From Vespa crabro (Eukaryota > Arthropoda > Insecta > Hymenoptera > Vespidae): a DNA stretch of 64,000 nucleotides. The position numbers and the translations under genes were made by a program. The stretch is from positions 18,664,212 to 18,728,211 of the forward strand of contig NC_060955.1 in NCBI RefSeq assembly GCF_910589235.1, given 5' to 3'. Of the stretch, positions 25,878 through 39,132 are shown piece after piece. The notes beneath the pieces were generated by a model. The model did no database searches, had not been told where the DNA came from, and was given only the letters and a program-made list of their open reading frames with translations. Position 1 is the stretch's first letter, and every line of letters begins with the position of its first letter.

Positions 25878-28800
25878 GATAGCTATATAGATATATACCT
25901 ATATATGTATATATATATATCTATATAGATATATACTCTCAAAGTGTAGAAAGTTGGTATAAAAAATAACAAAGGGAATGAATATCGGCTTATCATTTAA
26001 GAGAGGAAGCATTATTTTTATCTCCAAAGCTGCGAAACAAACTATTTCCGATTTTAAATGCATTCTATAACATAAACATTTGTAATTACTAGACTACTAG
26101 GACCCATTTTTCATTTTTTTTCTTCCTTCCCTTCCTTTATTTTCAATATGATTTTTCTTTTCTCTCATAGTGGATCCCGAAATCATTGATAACGTACAAT
26201 GATCACCACAATCTGGTTGATTTTTTTCCTTGCGCTTTCAATGACTAATACTATTGCTTCTCAATGTAAAGGAGATGATAATTGCACATGCCAACCAACT
26301 TATTCGAACGAGATTGAAATTTATTGCCAAGCTGAGAATAATTCGGAATTCATCCTAAACATTCATCCGAAGGATTACTTGCAGGTATATACTCATTAGA
26401 ATTTTATTTTTATGTAAGAGAAATCTTTTGTTTCATTCGTAAATTATTTAAACAATCGTATATTATAAATACTAAGAAATAACAGTATTAGAATTAGAAG
26501 TATAAAATAAATAGTGCTTAATAATTTCATTTAACAAATATTTTATCGTATTATAAAACTTTTGTTTAAATATTTACCATAAAATTGGAAAGTCCCTAGA
26601 CGTAATATTTTATAAAAATAGTTAATAATTGATCGATCTTTTATTTTCTTTAAATGAAATTTAATGCTAAATTAACAGATAACTTGTCAAAATTGGAAAG
26701 GATGGGAACATTTTCGTTTTACGAGCACACTACCTGGAAAGGAATTAAATTCGCTGCTCTTCCGAATATGCGGATTATCAAAAAACATCAGTTTAGGAGA
26801 CGTGGCCAAACAAATGGGAGTGGAAACCGTCAACAGCTTACTCTTTCAATCCTTCAATAATCTTAGTGACACATTAACGAGAGAGCAACTTGAAGGCTTT
26901 CCAATGGTGAAAAAATTAATCTTGTCTAGTAATAGTTTCTCGAAGGTCCCAAAGGATTTATTGATGAATTTTCCCGAATTGGAGCGCCTTGACTTACACG
27001 AAAATAATCTCGAATTACCAATTGGTATTTTCGATTTCACTCCGGAACTCAAAGAACTTGAATTAGGCAACAATGGAATGAAGACGATCAAAGTTGGGAT
27101 GTTTGATAAATTAGAAAAACTTAATTTTCTAAATATTTGGGGAAACCAATTGACGGAAATCGAAATAGGACTATTCGACAAATTAGTCTCATTACAATCA
27201 TTGGATCTAAGCAGGAATAAATTAATGACGCTACCGTCAAACGTTTTTGATCAATTAAAAAAACTGGAGAAACTTCATCTTTCTTTTAATAATTTCTCTT
27301 CACTACCGGAAGGATTGTTTAGCCAAACCAAAGCATTACAAACGGTAAAATTGACCGACAATTACAGGAACTTGACCACCCTGCCAGATAATCTTTTTGC
27401 AAATTTGACGAAGCTCGAACTGGTATTGCTGAAAAAAAATGGACTGAGAATTCTACCAGAAAATTTATTCTGGGGTGCGTCGTCGTTGAAGAATATCAGC
27501 CTAGATAGAAACTTCCTTATTACTTTACCAAAGAATATTTTTAAAGGTCTAGAAAATGTTGAAATACTCGACTTGAATTTCAATGACATTGTAACTCTTC
27601 CTGATAAAATCTTTGACGACATGAACAAATTGACTAAACTTGATTTATCTATGAATCGTATGGTTTCTTTATCTAGGTACGTTATTTTGTAGTCTATATA
27701 ATATAAATTTGGATTTTTTTTATTTTTATGTTTTTAACAAATTAAATATCTTTCAGACATCTATTCGAAGGCTTGAAATCTCTAACTGAACTGAACATGG
27801 AAAAAAATAAATTAAAAACCATCGACAGTAACACTTTTACTTACGTAAGAAATCTACGAGTTGCTAAATTCTCTCACAATGAGCTTCAATTGAATTCATC
27901 CGAATATCAGAATGTTAATGTGTCACCATTTTATAAATGTGATTTGCTGGAAGAATTATATTTATCTAACAATAATGTATCGGAAATATATAACGATTGG
28001 TTGATAAGTGGCACGCATTTACGATTATTAGATCTCAGTTACAACGACATAAACATCATATCGGTGAATATAATTTTTCAATTTCAACATAAATTCTAAA
28101 GTACTTCATTAATCAAAATGATAAGAACAAAAAATGAAACAAACTTTTTGATTTGAATAATCATTATTTTATGTTATTTATCTTTTCTTTTTTTTTTTTC
28201 TTTATAGATGGAAGATTTGCAATTCGTATCGAAAGAAATTAAAGTCAATCTGACTTATAATAAAATAAGACACATTTTATTGGGCCAAGCCGAAATTATT
28301 GGAAGTTTTCAAGAGACTCCACGAGACGTGATCATATACGTCGAACATAATCCCTTACTCTGTGATTGTAATTTGTACCAATTTTTGCGTTTTCTCGAGG
28401 GTAGAATGCATCCAAATGTTCAAAATTACTTTCACATTGTAACAGGAAATTTAACGTGCGTCGAACCAAATGGAGTAGACGAAATAGAAATTAGTCGATT
28501 ACGTTCGAAGACTTTAAAATGTGTTGAGGAACAACACTTGTATGTTAAAAGCAAGTGTCCAATTAATTGTTCTTGTTGGATAATCCCGGAAGATAAAGCT
28601 CGTTTAATAGATTGCTCATATACAAATTTGCCTAAACTATTGATCGACAAGGCAGAAATGAACGATTTGAAACCTATTAAAGGTTATCATATAAAATTGA
28701 ATATTACTGGAAATGCTTTAACAGAAGCACCGTCTACAGAACTTTTAGGGTCAGAATATGTGACGGATTTAATTCTGTCTAACAACAATATCACTAAAAT

Positions 28801-31800
28801 TTCACTTGACAAATTACCAAAAAATCTCAAAGTACGGTATACCTCATTTTAGTTTTGTTCATTTTATCTGATAGAAAAATGAATTACAATATCAATTTCT
28901 TCTTCTTCTTCATTTTCAGGTATTAGAATTGCATAATAACAATATATCTAGGATTGATTTGGACGTACTGGATTACTTGAAGAATATGACTTCACTGAAA
29001 AAACTTACTTTGCATAAGAATCCATGGGAATGCGACTGCGATGCACGAGACTTGCTTAGCTTTATCCAATCGAAACTAATAGATCTTCCTGATTTAAGAA
29101 AAGTCACGTGTAATAACATGAATATTTCTATGTTGGAAATGACTATTAATGATTTTTGTCCAATCGATACAGTGATAGTCATTGGCATAAGCTTTACAAT
29201 CGCATTATTGTGTTTGTTTATCGGTGGACTAGTAGCACTATATTACAAATACCAACGAGAAATCAAAGTTTGGTTATACGCCCGTCAATGTTGTTTATGG
29301 TTCGTCACAGAAGACAAATTAGATAAGGAAAAGATATATGATGCATTTATAAGTTATTCGCATAAAGACGAAGAATTTGTTGTAAACGAATTGGTACCAA
29401 AGTTAGAAAATGGTCCACGACCGTACAAATTGTGTTTGCATTACCGTGATTGGCTAGCAGGTGAATGGATTCCAACACAAATCACACGTTCAGTGGAACA
29501 ATCGAGGAGAACGATCGTTATAGTGTCACCTAACTTTTTAGAAAGTGTTTGGGGTGCGATGGAATTTCGTGCAGCTCACAGCCAAGCTATGAACGAAGGT
29601 AGAGCCAGAGTTATATTAATTTTATACGGTGATATTGGCCCTATGGATAATTTGGATACTGAATTCAAAGCTTACATTAATATGAATACGTATGTTAAAT
29701 GGGGCGATCCGTGGTTTTGGGATAAGTTGAGATACGCGTTACCACATCCGCCAGAACTTACGAGAAAACTAATTAAAAAGAAAATCTTTGAGAAACATTA
29801 TCCTTTTATACAAATCAATGGAGAAAAGAAAGAATTGATATATCCATCTGGAATCCCTGATACACCACCAGCTGTGACTACTCCACCGGCGGATTCACTT
29901 AAAGTGTTCATATGTGACCAAAGTGACAAAGATCCCTACGGGAACAACGATGAAAATGAAATAACTAAATTGAATGATAGTAAGAGATTCAATATTGTAC
30001 CAGAATGCGAAGCGATCCATAAAAACTTGATAAATAAAATGCAATGCACTACTGTTTAATTCTAAAATAAGTAATATCAAAATAGTGCAATATCAAAATC
30101 ACGCCCGTGAGATATTCTAAGTTACTCGATTTATCTGTGTTTTTTAATAATTTTTAAGAAACATGAATAACTTTGAATTTATTCAAACTTCGACTGAAAG
30201 GACTGAAATCCAAACAATGTAATCATAATATTAATTATTAGTATAATTTTTTTTATTTAGTTATATTTTTTTTCAACGAAATCATCCATATATCGTTGAA
30301 AAAAACATATAGAAATATTGAGCAAGACTTGTTCAAAATCATCATATTTGTTTAGGTATTATAATTAAATATAAATACTCTAATACAAAATATAATAATT
30401 TTGGAACAACTCTTAATTTCTAATATGCAATATTACGCATTAATGTAAGCTAGTCCTATATACCCTATTATTACTTATCCATGTACATAATAATCATTTC
30501 ACATTGACTATCATTTTATATGCAATTTATTATCTTTATATTCGAATCGATTTTATTTAGAAAAACGATAGTTTAAGCATTTGTATATATTTTCAACATT
30601 TTCATTCAATATATTTATAGTGTATATTTTGGATTTTAAAAAATAAGAAAAATAATAGTACGAACTAGTTTCAGAAAGCGAACAAACTGAAAGAATCTCT
30701 TAATAAATAAAATTAAAAGTAAAATAACGCAAGAAGTAATTTTACTTACCCATGACAGCCTTGGTTCACCAATTTCAATCGATTCATTGCATATAAACTT
30801 GATTTCCGACATATAGGAACCTGTAACAGTTAATATAAAAATATAACAAAAAAATCAAAGATTCATATGGATCGTAAAAAAATATAGATTTATTTTTTTT
30901 ACTTACTATTAAAACATTTACTGCCATTGAAATATTCAAGTTTTATACTGTTTCGATTATAATCAAAAATAACATTCGATAAAGATCCATAATTGTTGGA
31001 TCCTTGACACACTGCGAAGCCATTACAGTTTTCTTGTGTTCCACAAATATTTATACTGTAATTTTTTTCTTTACTTTGCACCTATAATTTTAATTGATAA
31101 TAATTTACATTCTATTTTTTTTTTAAGATAAAAATTAATGTATTTGAACGGAATGAAGACTCACATAATGTATTGGTTGTTTTTTATACAATAAAGAAAG
31201 ATCGAATTGATTTAAAAGAAATCGATCTTTTATTATACACGGTGATATCCAGTTGCCCATGATAGCTCCACAAGCAATATTAGTTTTCCATTCAAAAGTA
31301 TATGTACAATTATTATATTCTTTAAATTCTGGCAACCCCTAAGAATAAAATAATGTATTTGATATATATCTATGAAAAAGTCAAATAATTTATTTTTTTA
31401 TAAACGTGAATATTAAATAATTTAAAAATTCGTACTTCATTTCTATCATCGCAAACAAATACCAAAACTGATGAAATTTTAGTATCCATTCTTTCTGGAC
31501 ATGCCGAACCTTCGAGGTAACGCAAAGTTATTTGATCTTTATTTATTTGTGGCGCTTCTTTAGGAAAACCTAAATTCTAAAATAAAGTATTATATATTAA
31601 TAATTCTTACGAAAGTATACAATTTCATAGTTAATTATTTACTTACAACTTCTTCTACAAGTACATTATCAGCATTTAATGAAGCTTTACAAATTGCACT
31701 GCCGTGTGCACATTTTAAGTCTGGAGTAGGTATTATAGGTCGACATACATTTATATAAAATATAGTACTATTTATTTTTACAATATAATTGTTAGTCGAA

Positions 31801-34357
31801 CTTATTAAAGGAGTTAAATTAATTTCATTATCTACAGTGGCACATTTGATCTAAAATGAAATATTTTATTTATTAAAATATCACAGAATATTGAAAATTA
31901 ATATACTTAACTTCATAAACAATTTCTGATTTATTACTTACTCTTTTTTCACAAACCAAATTAAGATTCCAGTGAATAATTAATTGACAAGGATTTTCTT
32001 CCATAATAATTGGATCGTTTAATGATCCTTCAGGTCCACATAAAAATGCAATAAATGTTTGACGGTATTGATTATTGTTACATTTGTCACCATCCGTATA
32101 ATTTAAGTAAGGTCCACTCTGCTGCCACATCAGATTTGCGTTAGCCATACCCAGAGATGTACCATTTTCTTTAAGACAAACTCCTAAATATGTGAGTTTT
32201 AATATTTATAAGCCATTCCAACTATATTTTATTTATTAACAAAAATTAAACGTTATTTTTTCTAAAAGATTTTAATTTATTTAAGAACAATTAAATATGA
32301 AGTTCATTGAGTATTATCATCGTAGGATCATTCTATTATTATATTTATACTTCTCAAAGAGTGATGATATCAAAGATATATATAAATAAATAATGCATAA
32401 AAAGCATACAATACATGCTATGCATGTATTTTCGATATGTAGAGTTATTCATACCAGTTCGGTAAAGTAGCGATAATCAAGCTCATTGAGTACAATACAT
32501 TAGTATTAGTATTGTAATTCGTTGATAAATTAAAGTACGAAAGATAATAGTTTTTAGGAACTTTCTTAAGATGGCGACATAAGTTGTTTCTTCACGAAAC
32601 AAGTTACCATCTCACTCTTTCATATACAATTTTATCAATAAATTGCAATACCTTTGAATTTCACAATATATAGTGTTAGTTTAATAAAATCTTAATTGTA
32701 TATACCAAAATACTTAACCTGTTCCTGCTTTACATGTATTATCTGCAATAGCTCCACATACTCTAAACTTATACTTTGTACCCTGTGACAGTGAGGTGAC
32801 ATTGAAATCTTTATTCATTAAAGATTGTAAATCATACCTGCACGAAAGAGTATAAATTATTGTGAAAAGTTAGAAGTTAACTGAATGTAATTATTTAAAT
32901 AGAAAATTTAATTCTTACGTGAAATTTGTAATAGGATTATTTATAGTACATCTTCCAGCTGTTTTTGCACTATATTCACGTAATTGTTCTAAACTACAAG
33001 CAGCTGCAGTAATCCATTTCAACTGATAATGACAGCCATCAGTTTCTGTTACCTCTGGAAGTGTATCCTAGTGAAGTAATTATAATAATAACTACATATA
33101 ATTTTTTTAATCGCTATCTTTAAGTAACAAGTTCATTGATAAAATACTCACTTTAGCTTCTAAATTACAGATAAATGTAATAGTTGTTCGAATATGTTCT
33201 CTCTGTTGCCCTTTCTGTTGTTCTTTCTTACACATAGCTCCATCTTCATAATTCAATTGCAAATGATTGGAGGAATCAAATACAGGAGTTTTTTGAACAT
33301 CTCCCAAATTTAAGTACCTGAATTTAAAACGATGTATACATCTATAAATACTTCTTTATTACTTTAATAAAAATTTATATTTTTTAAATAAATTTTATAC
33401 ATATACCCTAATGTAGGTGCTTCTATAGGATCATGAAGACAAGCTCCTGAATTCATTTGACAGATTGCTTCATATCCAAATATTACAGAATGACAAACAT
33501 TCAATGTTATTTCGAGAGAGGTATTTTTTCCTGCATATATAACATAATTTTCTGAATATCTTTTCAATGGTGAAAGATCATAATGAGAACCATCAGAAGG
33601 ATTAATCACAGTACAATTTATTTCTTTTCTATTAGCACACGCAAAAGCACTTTTCCATATCATATAAAATTGACATAATTCACTTCCCTGTAAATAATAA
33701 TTACATTAACATGTCAAAGACAAAAAGCATTATAATGACAAACATATATTTTAAATATATTTAAAATTACTTGCTTGTTTAAATATAGTTGGTACTGAAT
33801 GACTTGTTATAGAATAATCACATATCATAATAACATGAACTACATAATTGATACCTGGTTTACATTTGTCACCATTAAATGTAAAATGTATCTTTCCAGA
33901 TGTAGTTACTAACCTTGGTACTACTTTTCCTATAAAGATAATAGAAATTAAATACTTTGTTTTTATAAAATACACGACAATAAGAAAAGATGTATTTACC
34001 TATTCCTATTTCTTTGTTGTTTTTTTCTAGGCATATAGAATATCCATCCTTCCCATTGCACTTTTTTATCAATGGTGAACATAATTGCATTCGTATAGTT
34101 TCATTAGAATTATGATGAATTGCAATATCCTCTCCAGGTTTTGATAGTTTAGTTAAATTATAAAAATGACTAAAGATTTCTTCATTGAATTCACAGTAAG
34201 ATTTCGTCTTAATCGGTATATTACCCTGTATAACAACAAAAATTAAATGAAAATATTATTATAAATACATACATATGTTTGATTGAGAAGATTTAATTCG
34301 TACCAAACTAATTGTTGAAATAGAACATAAGACAATAAAGACGTTTAAGTTGTACAT
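17741..34357 (-). CDS. Lerp: Lysosomal enzyme receptor protein (cation-independent mannose-6-phosphate receptor family)
   Basis: Lerp is the insect relative of the CI-M6P/IGF2 receptor, which sorts lysosomal enzymes from Golgi to endosomes. Minus-strand exons: 34357-34304, 34225-34000, 33929-33775, 33687-33407, 33317-33152, 33067-32919, 32837-32719, 32183-31942, 31850-31647, 31576-31436, 31338-31165, 31081-30907, 30820-30750, 18317-18194, 18090-17942, 17836-17741. They sum to 2526 bases, 841 residues, near fly Lerp. The protein has a signal peptide (residues 1-18), about 740 luminal residues of MRH repeats with the recurring C-x-F-x-W-x-T-x-x-x-C pattern (FEWKTNIAC, FEWYTNVIC), one membrane span at about 761-782, and a 60-residue tail ending SDSDDDLLDA. 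That acidic dileucine resembles a GGA/adaptor sorting signal. Introns 3 and 14 use GC donors. Intron 13 (18318-30749) splits one MRH repeat and contains the whole Toll gene on the other strand. Confidence 0.95.
19775..19902. repeat. (CT)n microsatellite with CACT and CA interruptions
   Basis: A long CT run, five CACT units, CT, five CA units, then CT again. It lies in the large Lerp intron. Confidence 0.95.
20810..20914 (+). promoter_or_regulatory. Candidate Toll promoter with two CACGTG boxes
   Basis: A GC-richer island in AT-rich intron DNA. Palindromic CACGTG E-boxes lie at 20816-20821 (in ggtCACGTGgga) and 20859-20864 (in atCACGTGac). An initiator-like TCAGT lies at 20913-20917. A third CACGTG is at 21469-21474, inside the first intron. 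Such boxes bind bHLH factors of the Mitf/USF/Myc class. Which one acts here is not shown. Confidence 0.5.
20915..21190 (+). other. Probable noncoding first exon of Toll
   Basis: The stretch ends at a strong donor, ctg|gtgagt, after base 21190, and its only plausible downstream partner is the acceptor at 26170, just before the Toll start codon. The start near 20915 rests on an initiator-like TCAGT only. It has no coding frame. Confidence 0.45.
23152..23351. repeat. Imperfect inverted repeat (foldback/MITE-like)
   Basis: Arm 23152-23216 and arm 23292-23351 are reverse complements with scattered mismatches. Both contain the exact core taattactctttttcga or its complement, and both begin or end with gtggatca/tgatccac. 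About 75 bases separate the arms. It lies in the first intron of Toll, itself inside the Lerp intron. No transposase ORF is present, so it would be non-autonomous if it is an element. Confidence 0.65.
23589..23622. repeat. (TA)n microsatellite
   Basis: About 17 TA units in the Toll first intron. The ORF across it is not supported by any domain. Confidence 0.9.
24780..24832. repeat. (TG)n(TA)n(TG)n microsatellite
   Basis: A TA run bounded on both sides by short TG runs, in the Toll first intron. Confidence 0.9.
25833..25935. repeat. Perfect palindrome plus direct repeat
   Basis: Bases 25833-25880 form a 48-base perfect palindrome: atctgaat, an AT run, then attcagat. It is followed by two direct copies of ctatatagatatata at 25883 and 25921. 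It lies about 300 bases before the first Toll coding exon. Confidence 0.8.
26199..30059 (+). CDS. Tl: Toll receptor (Toll-1 type), nested in a Lerp intron
   Basis: Toll is the Spaetzle receptor for immune and developmental signalling through MyD88. Coding exons: 26199-26384, 26679-27676, 27757-28063, 28208-28831, 28920-30059. They sum to 3255 bases, 1084 residues, close to fly Toll. An acceptor at 26170 places the start codon in the second exon. The protein has a signal peptide at about 1-21, then leucine-rich repeats. A first LRRCT (NPLLCDCN, about 544-605) is followed at once by an LRRNT (CPINCSC, about 615). More repeats and a second LRRCT (NPWECDCD, about 739) follow, then one membrane span (about 788-813) and a TIR domain (about 843-985). 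Box 1 is YDAFISYSH, the BB loop is RDWLAGEW, and box 3 contains FW. Two cysteine clusters are typical of protostome Tolls. As in fly Toll, the BB loop lacks the proline found in many vertebrate TLRs. About 100 residues of tail follow the TIR. Confidence 0.95.
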
Positions 34358-34958
34358 CTTTCTAATTCGAAGATACTTTCGTAAATTGCAATGACAATAT
34401 ATCTTCTAGTAAAATACATAACAAGTAAGTTCAATATACTGACGTGAATTATCCACACAAACATACACATAAATACGGATGACTAATTATGATATCATAA
34501 ATTACGGTCGCTCCTGATAGCGAAACATTTAGGTTAGAATTATTTTCAAACATAACATTATGATATAAAACTCGATGCAACCTATCGATTAATCGTTTCA
34601 AGAAAACCTGTTGAGACATCGATTATTAAGTCGTAGAATATCGATTATAATTAGAATTAACTGGAAGATCGAAGTATCGCTGAATAAAAAGCGACTGAGA
34701 GTAAAATACAAATTTTATTTTTTACTATGTTATTTCTAAAGACCGTAATACTAAGTCAGTCACGGCATCAGTTTCTTGTTATATATTTGTATACTTATTA
34801 ATTTGTATAATTTACATATTTATAAATTACATCTAATTACTATTTTATTATGTAAAAACGCATAGAACACGAATTAAAAATAATAACTTCTCTATTGTTA
34901 ACATAAGATAATCATATGAAGTAAATAAAATTTATAGATATCACTTTGTTTAATAATT
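34358..34958. promoter_or_regulatory. Divergent intergenic region, Lerp (-) and Tti1 (+)
   Basis: Six hundred bases lie between two start codons that face away from each other. It should hold both promoters and 5' UTRs. No coding exon or defined promoter motif is recognised. Confidence 0.6.
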
Positions 34959-36335
34959 ATGGAACGACATGCAGTCCAAAAAGGTTTTATAACGCTCAAA
35001 CCTCTTTGTGATTCGTTAATCAAAGATCCGAGTATAAAATGTGCGTCGCAAATCATAGATTGTATAAAAACAATCTCAGATGGTATTATTCAAGATTTAC
35101 TTGATTATATTCTGTTCCCTGTAATTATTCATTTACAAAATGAGGATGTCAGGTAACATAGAAATTCATATTTTTATTATATTAATAAACGTGATATTCT
35201 ATCTATACATGGTTTATTCTTTTTTTCTTAGTAAACATTCAAAGGAACATTTAGTGAAGATCATAAGAACTGTTCTATCAAAAGCCAGGATTACAAATTT
35301 TAAATCTTTTAATAAATTATACACTGTCATTTTATCTCAAATTTATGATAAAAATCAATCACAAAGGAGTGCGTAATAATTCTTATTTATTAAGTAAAAA
35401 TAATGGTAATCATATATCTTTTTATAACTGAAAATAATTTTACAGTTATTTCTTCACATGAAGAATTAAAAGAAACAGTACTTCTCTGTCTTCAAGATTT
35501 ATTAAATCGCTGTTTTACGAATGTTATTGAAGAATTATATACACGACAATATGCACCTACACTTGCTCATGGTATATATTTATGTGTATTAATAGCTAAA
35601 TATGAAAAGTCACGTTACCTGAGGTGATTTATATACATTATTATTTCATCTTTGTTCTTATACTATAAATATAGAAATTGTATGAAATTATTTTATGATA
35701 CAGGTTAATAGCCATCGAAACAATAATGACCTTGTGCTATGTAGATGATTCTTCAGATAAGTCTGATATTGTTTTGACAAACCAAATAGCAGACACAATC
35801 ATGTTATTTTTACCAGGTATTGCTAGTGGATTACAAGAAATTGCTATGGGAAGTGATATTCAGGGACATAAGATTACAATGGTATTAAGATTTATATATG
35901 TTATTATTATACTTTACTTATTATATAAACATAGAATAAAAATAAACAATATACTAAAATAATTTTAGATGGCTATCAAAGCATGGGCTAGAATAATATG
36001 TATTGTAATGCAAGATACAGATAATGAAGAAAATATACCTTCAGTTATTAGCTTTAATAAGCAACAAACAAATTCAATTGATCCATTAGGAAAAAAATTA
36101 CGTCTTGAAGGAGCTGCTGGAATTGAAAAGTTTCTAAATTCTACTACAAGGAATCAAGAGTGGCTGAATGCCGCAGCTGTTAAATTAAACATACTTATAC
36201 AAGCAATGGGTTCTTTAAGAAAACATTCACATTATAAAGTCAGAAAAGAATTAGCTACGAGTATTACTTTATTAATTACAATGTGTGCCAGGTATAATCA
36301 CTTATGATAAATATTATATTTTTAATTATAACTTA

Positions 36336-36382
<47 letters not shown>

Positions 36383-39132
36383 TATATATTGACATATATT
36401 CATTCTATAAAGAAATATGAAACCAAGCATTATGGAGTTAATAGAATATTTGATTTCCTTATCTGAAGATGACAACGAAGAAGTCAAAGAAGAAGCTAAA
36501 AAAGCACTAGATAAAGTTAATGAATCTTACATGCAAAATATAGATATGAGACCATTGATTGAATTATTAGAAGAAAGTTTTTACAAGTTACTTACACAAT
36601 TGCCACGTATCGTAAGAAGTTCTGGTATTAATATTATTCATATATTGTAATTTGTGTACAAAAATTTATATTTTTTTCTGATATATTCAATATTCATATA
36701 ATTTATAGATGATAGTGAACAACTAGTAGGTTTAAATCACCTCTGTGGATATTTACGATTATTAGGAAAAGAAAGATTGCCTACTACTATACAATCAGCG
36801 GCACACGTACAGAGATTGTTACAGGCTCTTTTATACATGATTGAAATAGATTGCAGTGATATTACTCTTTTAGAAGATATTGGTGTAAAAGATCTTGATA
36901 ATTTGACTCATCACAGCCAAACACATTCATGGAGACAATTTAAGTTTATTCAGGATATTTGTTGTAAAGAAAAAATTTTTACAATATGTCAGCTTCTGGG
37001 AACATACAGTGATTTAAGAATTTTAGTTGATAATATTCTTCAAGCTATGTATAATGTATCTCAACATAGAAAAGAATTAATATTTCTACTTAATTCCATA
37101 GTAAATGGTAAATAAAATATTTATCTTAAAACATTTAGATTTTCTACAAACAAATTAAAGTATTAATTTTGTAATATTATAGTTCCTATTAAAAATACAT
37201 CAACATTGTCCTTATATAAGGAAATAATTGAATTTTATACTACAGAAGATTTTTGGTATTTACCTCTCGAAGTTACAGAGGATATACCATTATGTGTTGC
37301 ACAGAATAATGTAGTACAATGTTGCCTTTTAACAGAAGGTTTAGGACAAATTGCAAAGAATTTAGAAGACAATTATGAAAGTTTTCTACTTAAGACTTTA
37401 TATTTAATTATTGAAAGAGCAGGTAATATTTACTCTCATTTATTTATATATGTATAGATGTGTTATTTTTATTATATTTTTATTGCAGGAAGTCCAAATA
37501 GTCTTTTAAGTTATGTAGGAATTCAAACTCTACAAAATATTGCAGAATCACAAAAACATAAAACAATAGGAGATCTTTTACGTGTTAATGTCGATTATTT
37601 CTCTTATCATGTTACTGTTAAATTACGTAGATTAGAAAGAAATCCAGGAGTCCTTGATGTTGTTGGAGTTGTGATGAAATATAGTTCTATGGATGTATTA
37701 CCATGTTTAAAAGAAATTGTACAAGATGTTCTTCTGCAGTTAAATACTGTCTTTCAAAAACGAAATACGTATTCTTTTTTAAAAGTTTTTTATATATTTA
37801 TAATGTATATAAAGAGATTAGTATCAGACTCAAATACATATGTAACAGTAGCATCACCTACATTAACACAAAAAGATTCTGCAGAGATTATTATACAAAA
37901 TTTATTAGAATATTATGAAGCAAAAAAAGCAAATGAAAAAATTGACCAAAATTTTAATGATGCAAATACGGACATACAAAATACAGAAATACACAGTGTA
38001 GAATCTGAAATCAATCCGATATCTCTGGAGGAAGGTATTATATTTTCAAATTTATAATTATATATATATTTTAGTATGAGTGCATAATAAACATCATTTA
38101 TCATTATTTTAAATTAAAGTAAATAAAAGATCTTTTTTTTTTATAGAAGAGAATAATAAATCTTTACCAATACATATACAAATGATTGAAGATGTTTTGA
38201 AAAGATGCTTACATTTTCTACCTTCAAAAGATATAAAACAATCACTCATTGCTATGTTAACTTTAGAGGAAGCTTTACCAATTTTAATCAAATGGGAAAA
38301 TCAATTATTACCAATTGTACATCAACTTTGGCATCCATTAGTAGACAGATTTCAAGATCAAAATGTACTTGTTATTAATCGTGCATGGCAATTATTTTGT
38401 GTACTTGCACATATTTCTAAAGATTTCATTAGGTGCAGAACATTAAAGTAAGTCAGATTATATTAGTTTATATAAAAAAAATTAAATTAAAATTTTTAAT
38501 TGTTTAATAACAATATAGACAAATACTGCCGGCATTATCAAAGTTTTTGAATAAATCTGCTAAAGAAAGCTATAATAAGCCCATTGATGCAGTTTATAAG
38601 TTCACACAAATGTACAAACTTCAAAGAAAATTGATATCTACATTGAGCCAAATTGTAAAAGATCTTAAACTTCGTGAGAAGGATGTATGGAATGTATTGA
38701 GTATAACAGAACCATATCTCAGTTCACATCAACATCCGCTATTACAAGTAAAGTACTTATTAGTGTTGAATAATATACTAACATAAAAGAGATTAATTGT
38801 ATAATACTTGTTGCAGAATTGTTGCGTAAATATGTATAAAGAACTTGCTAATTATAATAGCGATATTGTTTGGGTGAAATGTCTTAGTATTTGGCATTCT
38901 AAAATAGCAAAAATTCCAACCAATAAAACGTTCAATTTGGAATACTTAAAGGTAATGTATATGTTTAAAAAGTTATACATGTTTTCAAATATTTCTTTAT
39001 TTTTTTTTTTTTCAATATATGAATTTTATACATCATTATTTTACATTCTTTCAGATTACAGAAAATGCTATACCAAATGAATATTTCAAAAATGTAAGAA
39101 TAATAATTACATATATCCAAGAAAAAATCTAG
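34959..39132 (+). CDS. Tti1: TELO2-interacting protein 1 (TTI1), HEAT-repeat protein
   Basis: TTI1 joins TELO2 and TTI2 in the TTT complex, which with Hsp90 and R2TP stabilises new PI3K-like kinases (mTOR, ATM, ATR, SMG1). Exons: 34959-35152, 35232-35368, 35446-35623, 35704-35881, 35969-36291, 36413-36624, 36709-37107, 37183-37422, 37489-38034, 38147-38447, 38519-38747, 38817-38951, 39055-39132. They sum to 3150 bases, 1049 residues, against 1089 in human. Recognisable segments are the start GFITLKPLCDSL, the opening helix pair ending DYILFPVIIHL, and IADTIMLFLPGIASGLQEI followed by GHKIT. The rest is helical HEAT-like sequence without catalytic motifs. The donor of exon 2 must be gtgcgt (exon end 35368), because the alternative two bases later breaks the frame. 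The exon 4 to exon 5 join (ATG next to ATG) is the least certain. Confidence 0.88.
36337..36376. repeat. (TA)n microsatellite in Tti1 intron 5
   Basis: About 20 TA units just before the acceptor of exon 6 (36411-36412). Confidence 0.9.

Noticed and set aside
26654..26860. Plus-strand ORF overlapping the start of Toll exon 3
   Set aside because: It is another frame of the real exon (26679 onward). The true frame joins exon 2 in phase and encodes the LRR region.
26846..27628. Antisense ORFs within Toll leucine-rich repeat exons
   Set aside because: They lie opposite well-supported Toll coding sequence and show no start, splice or domain support.
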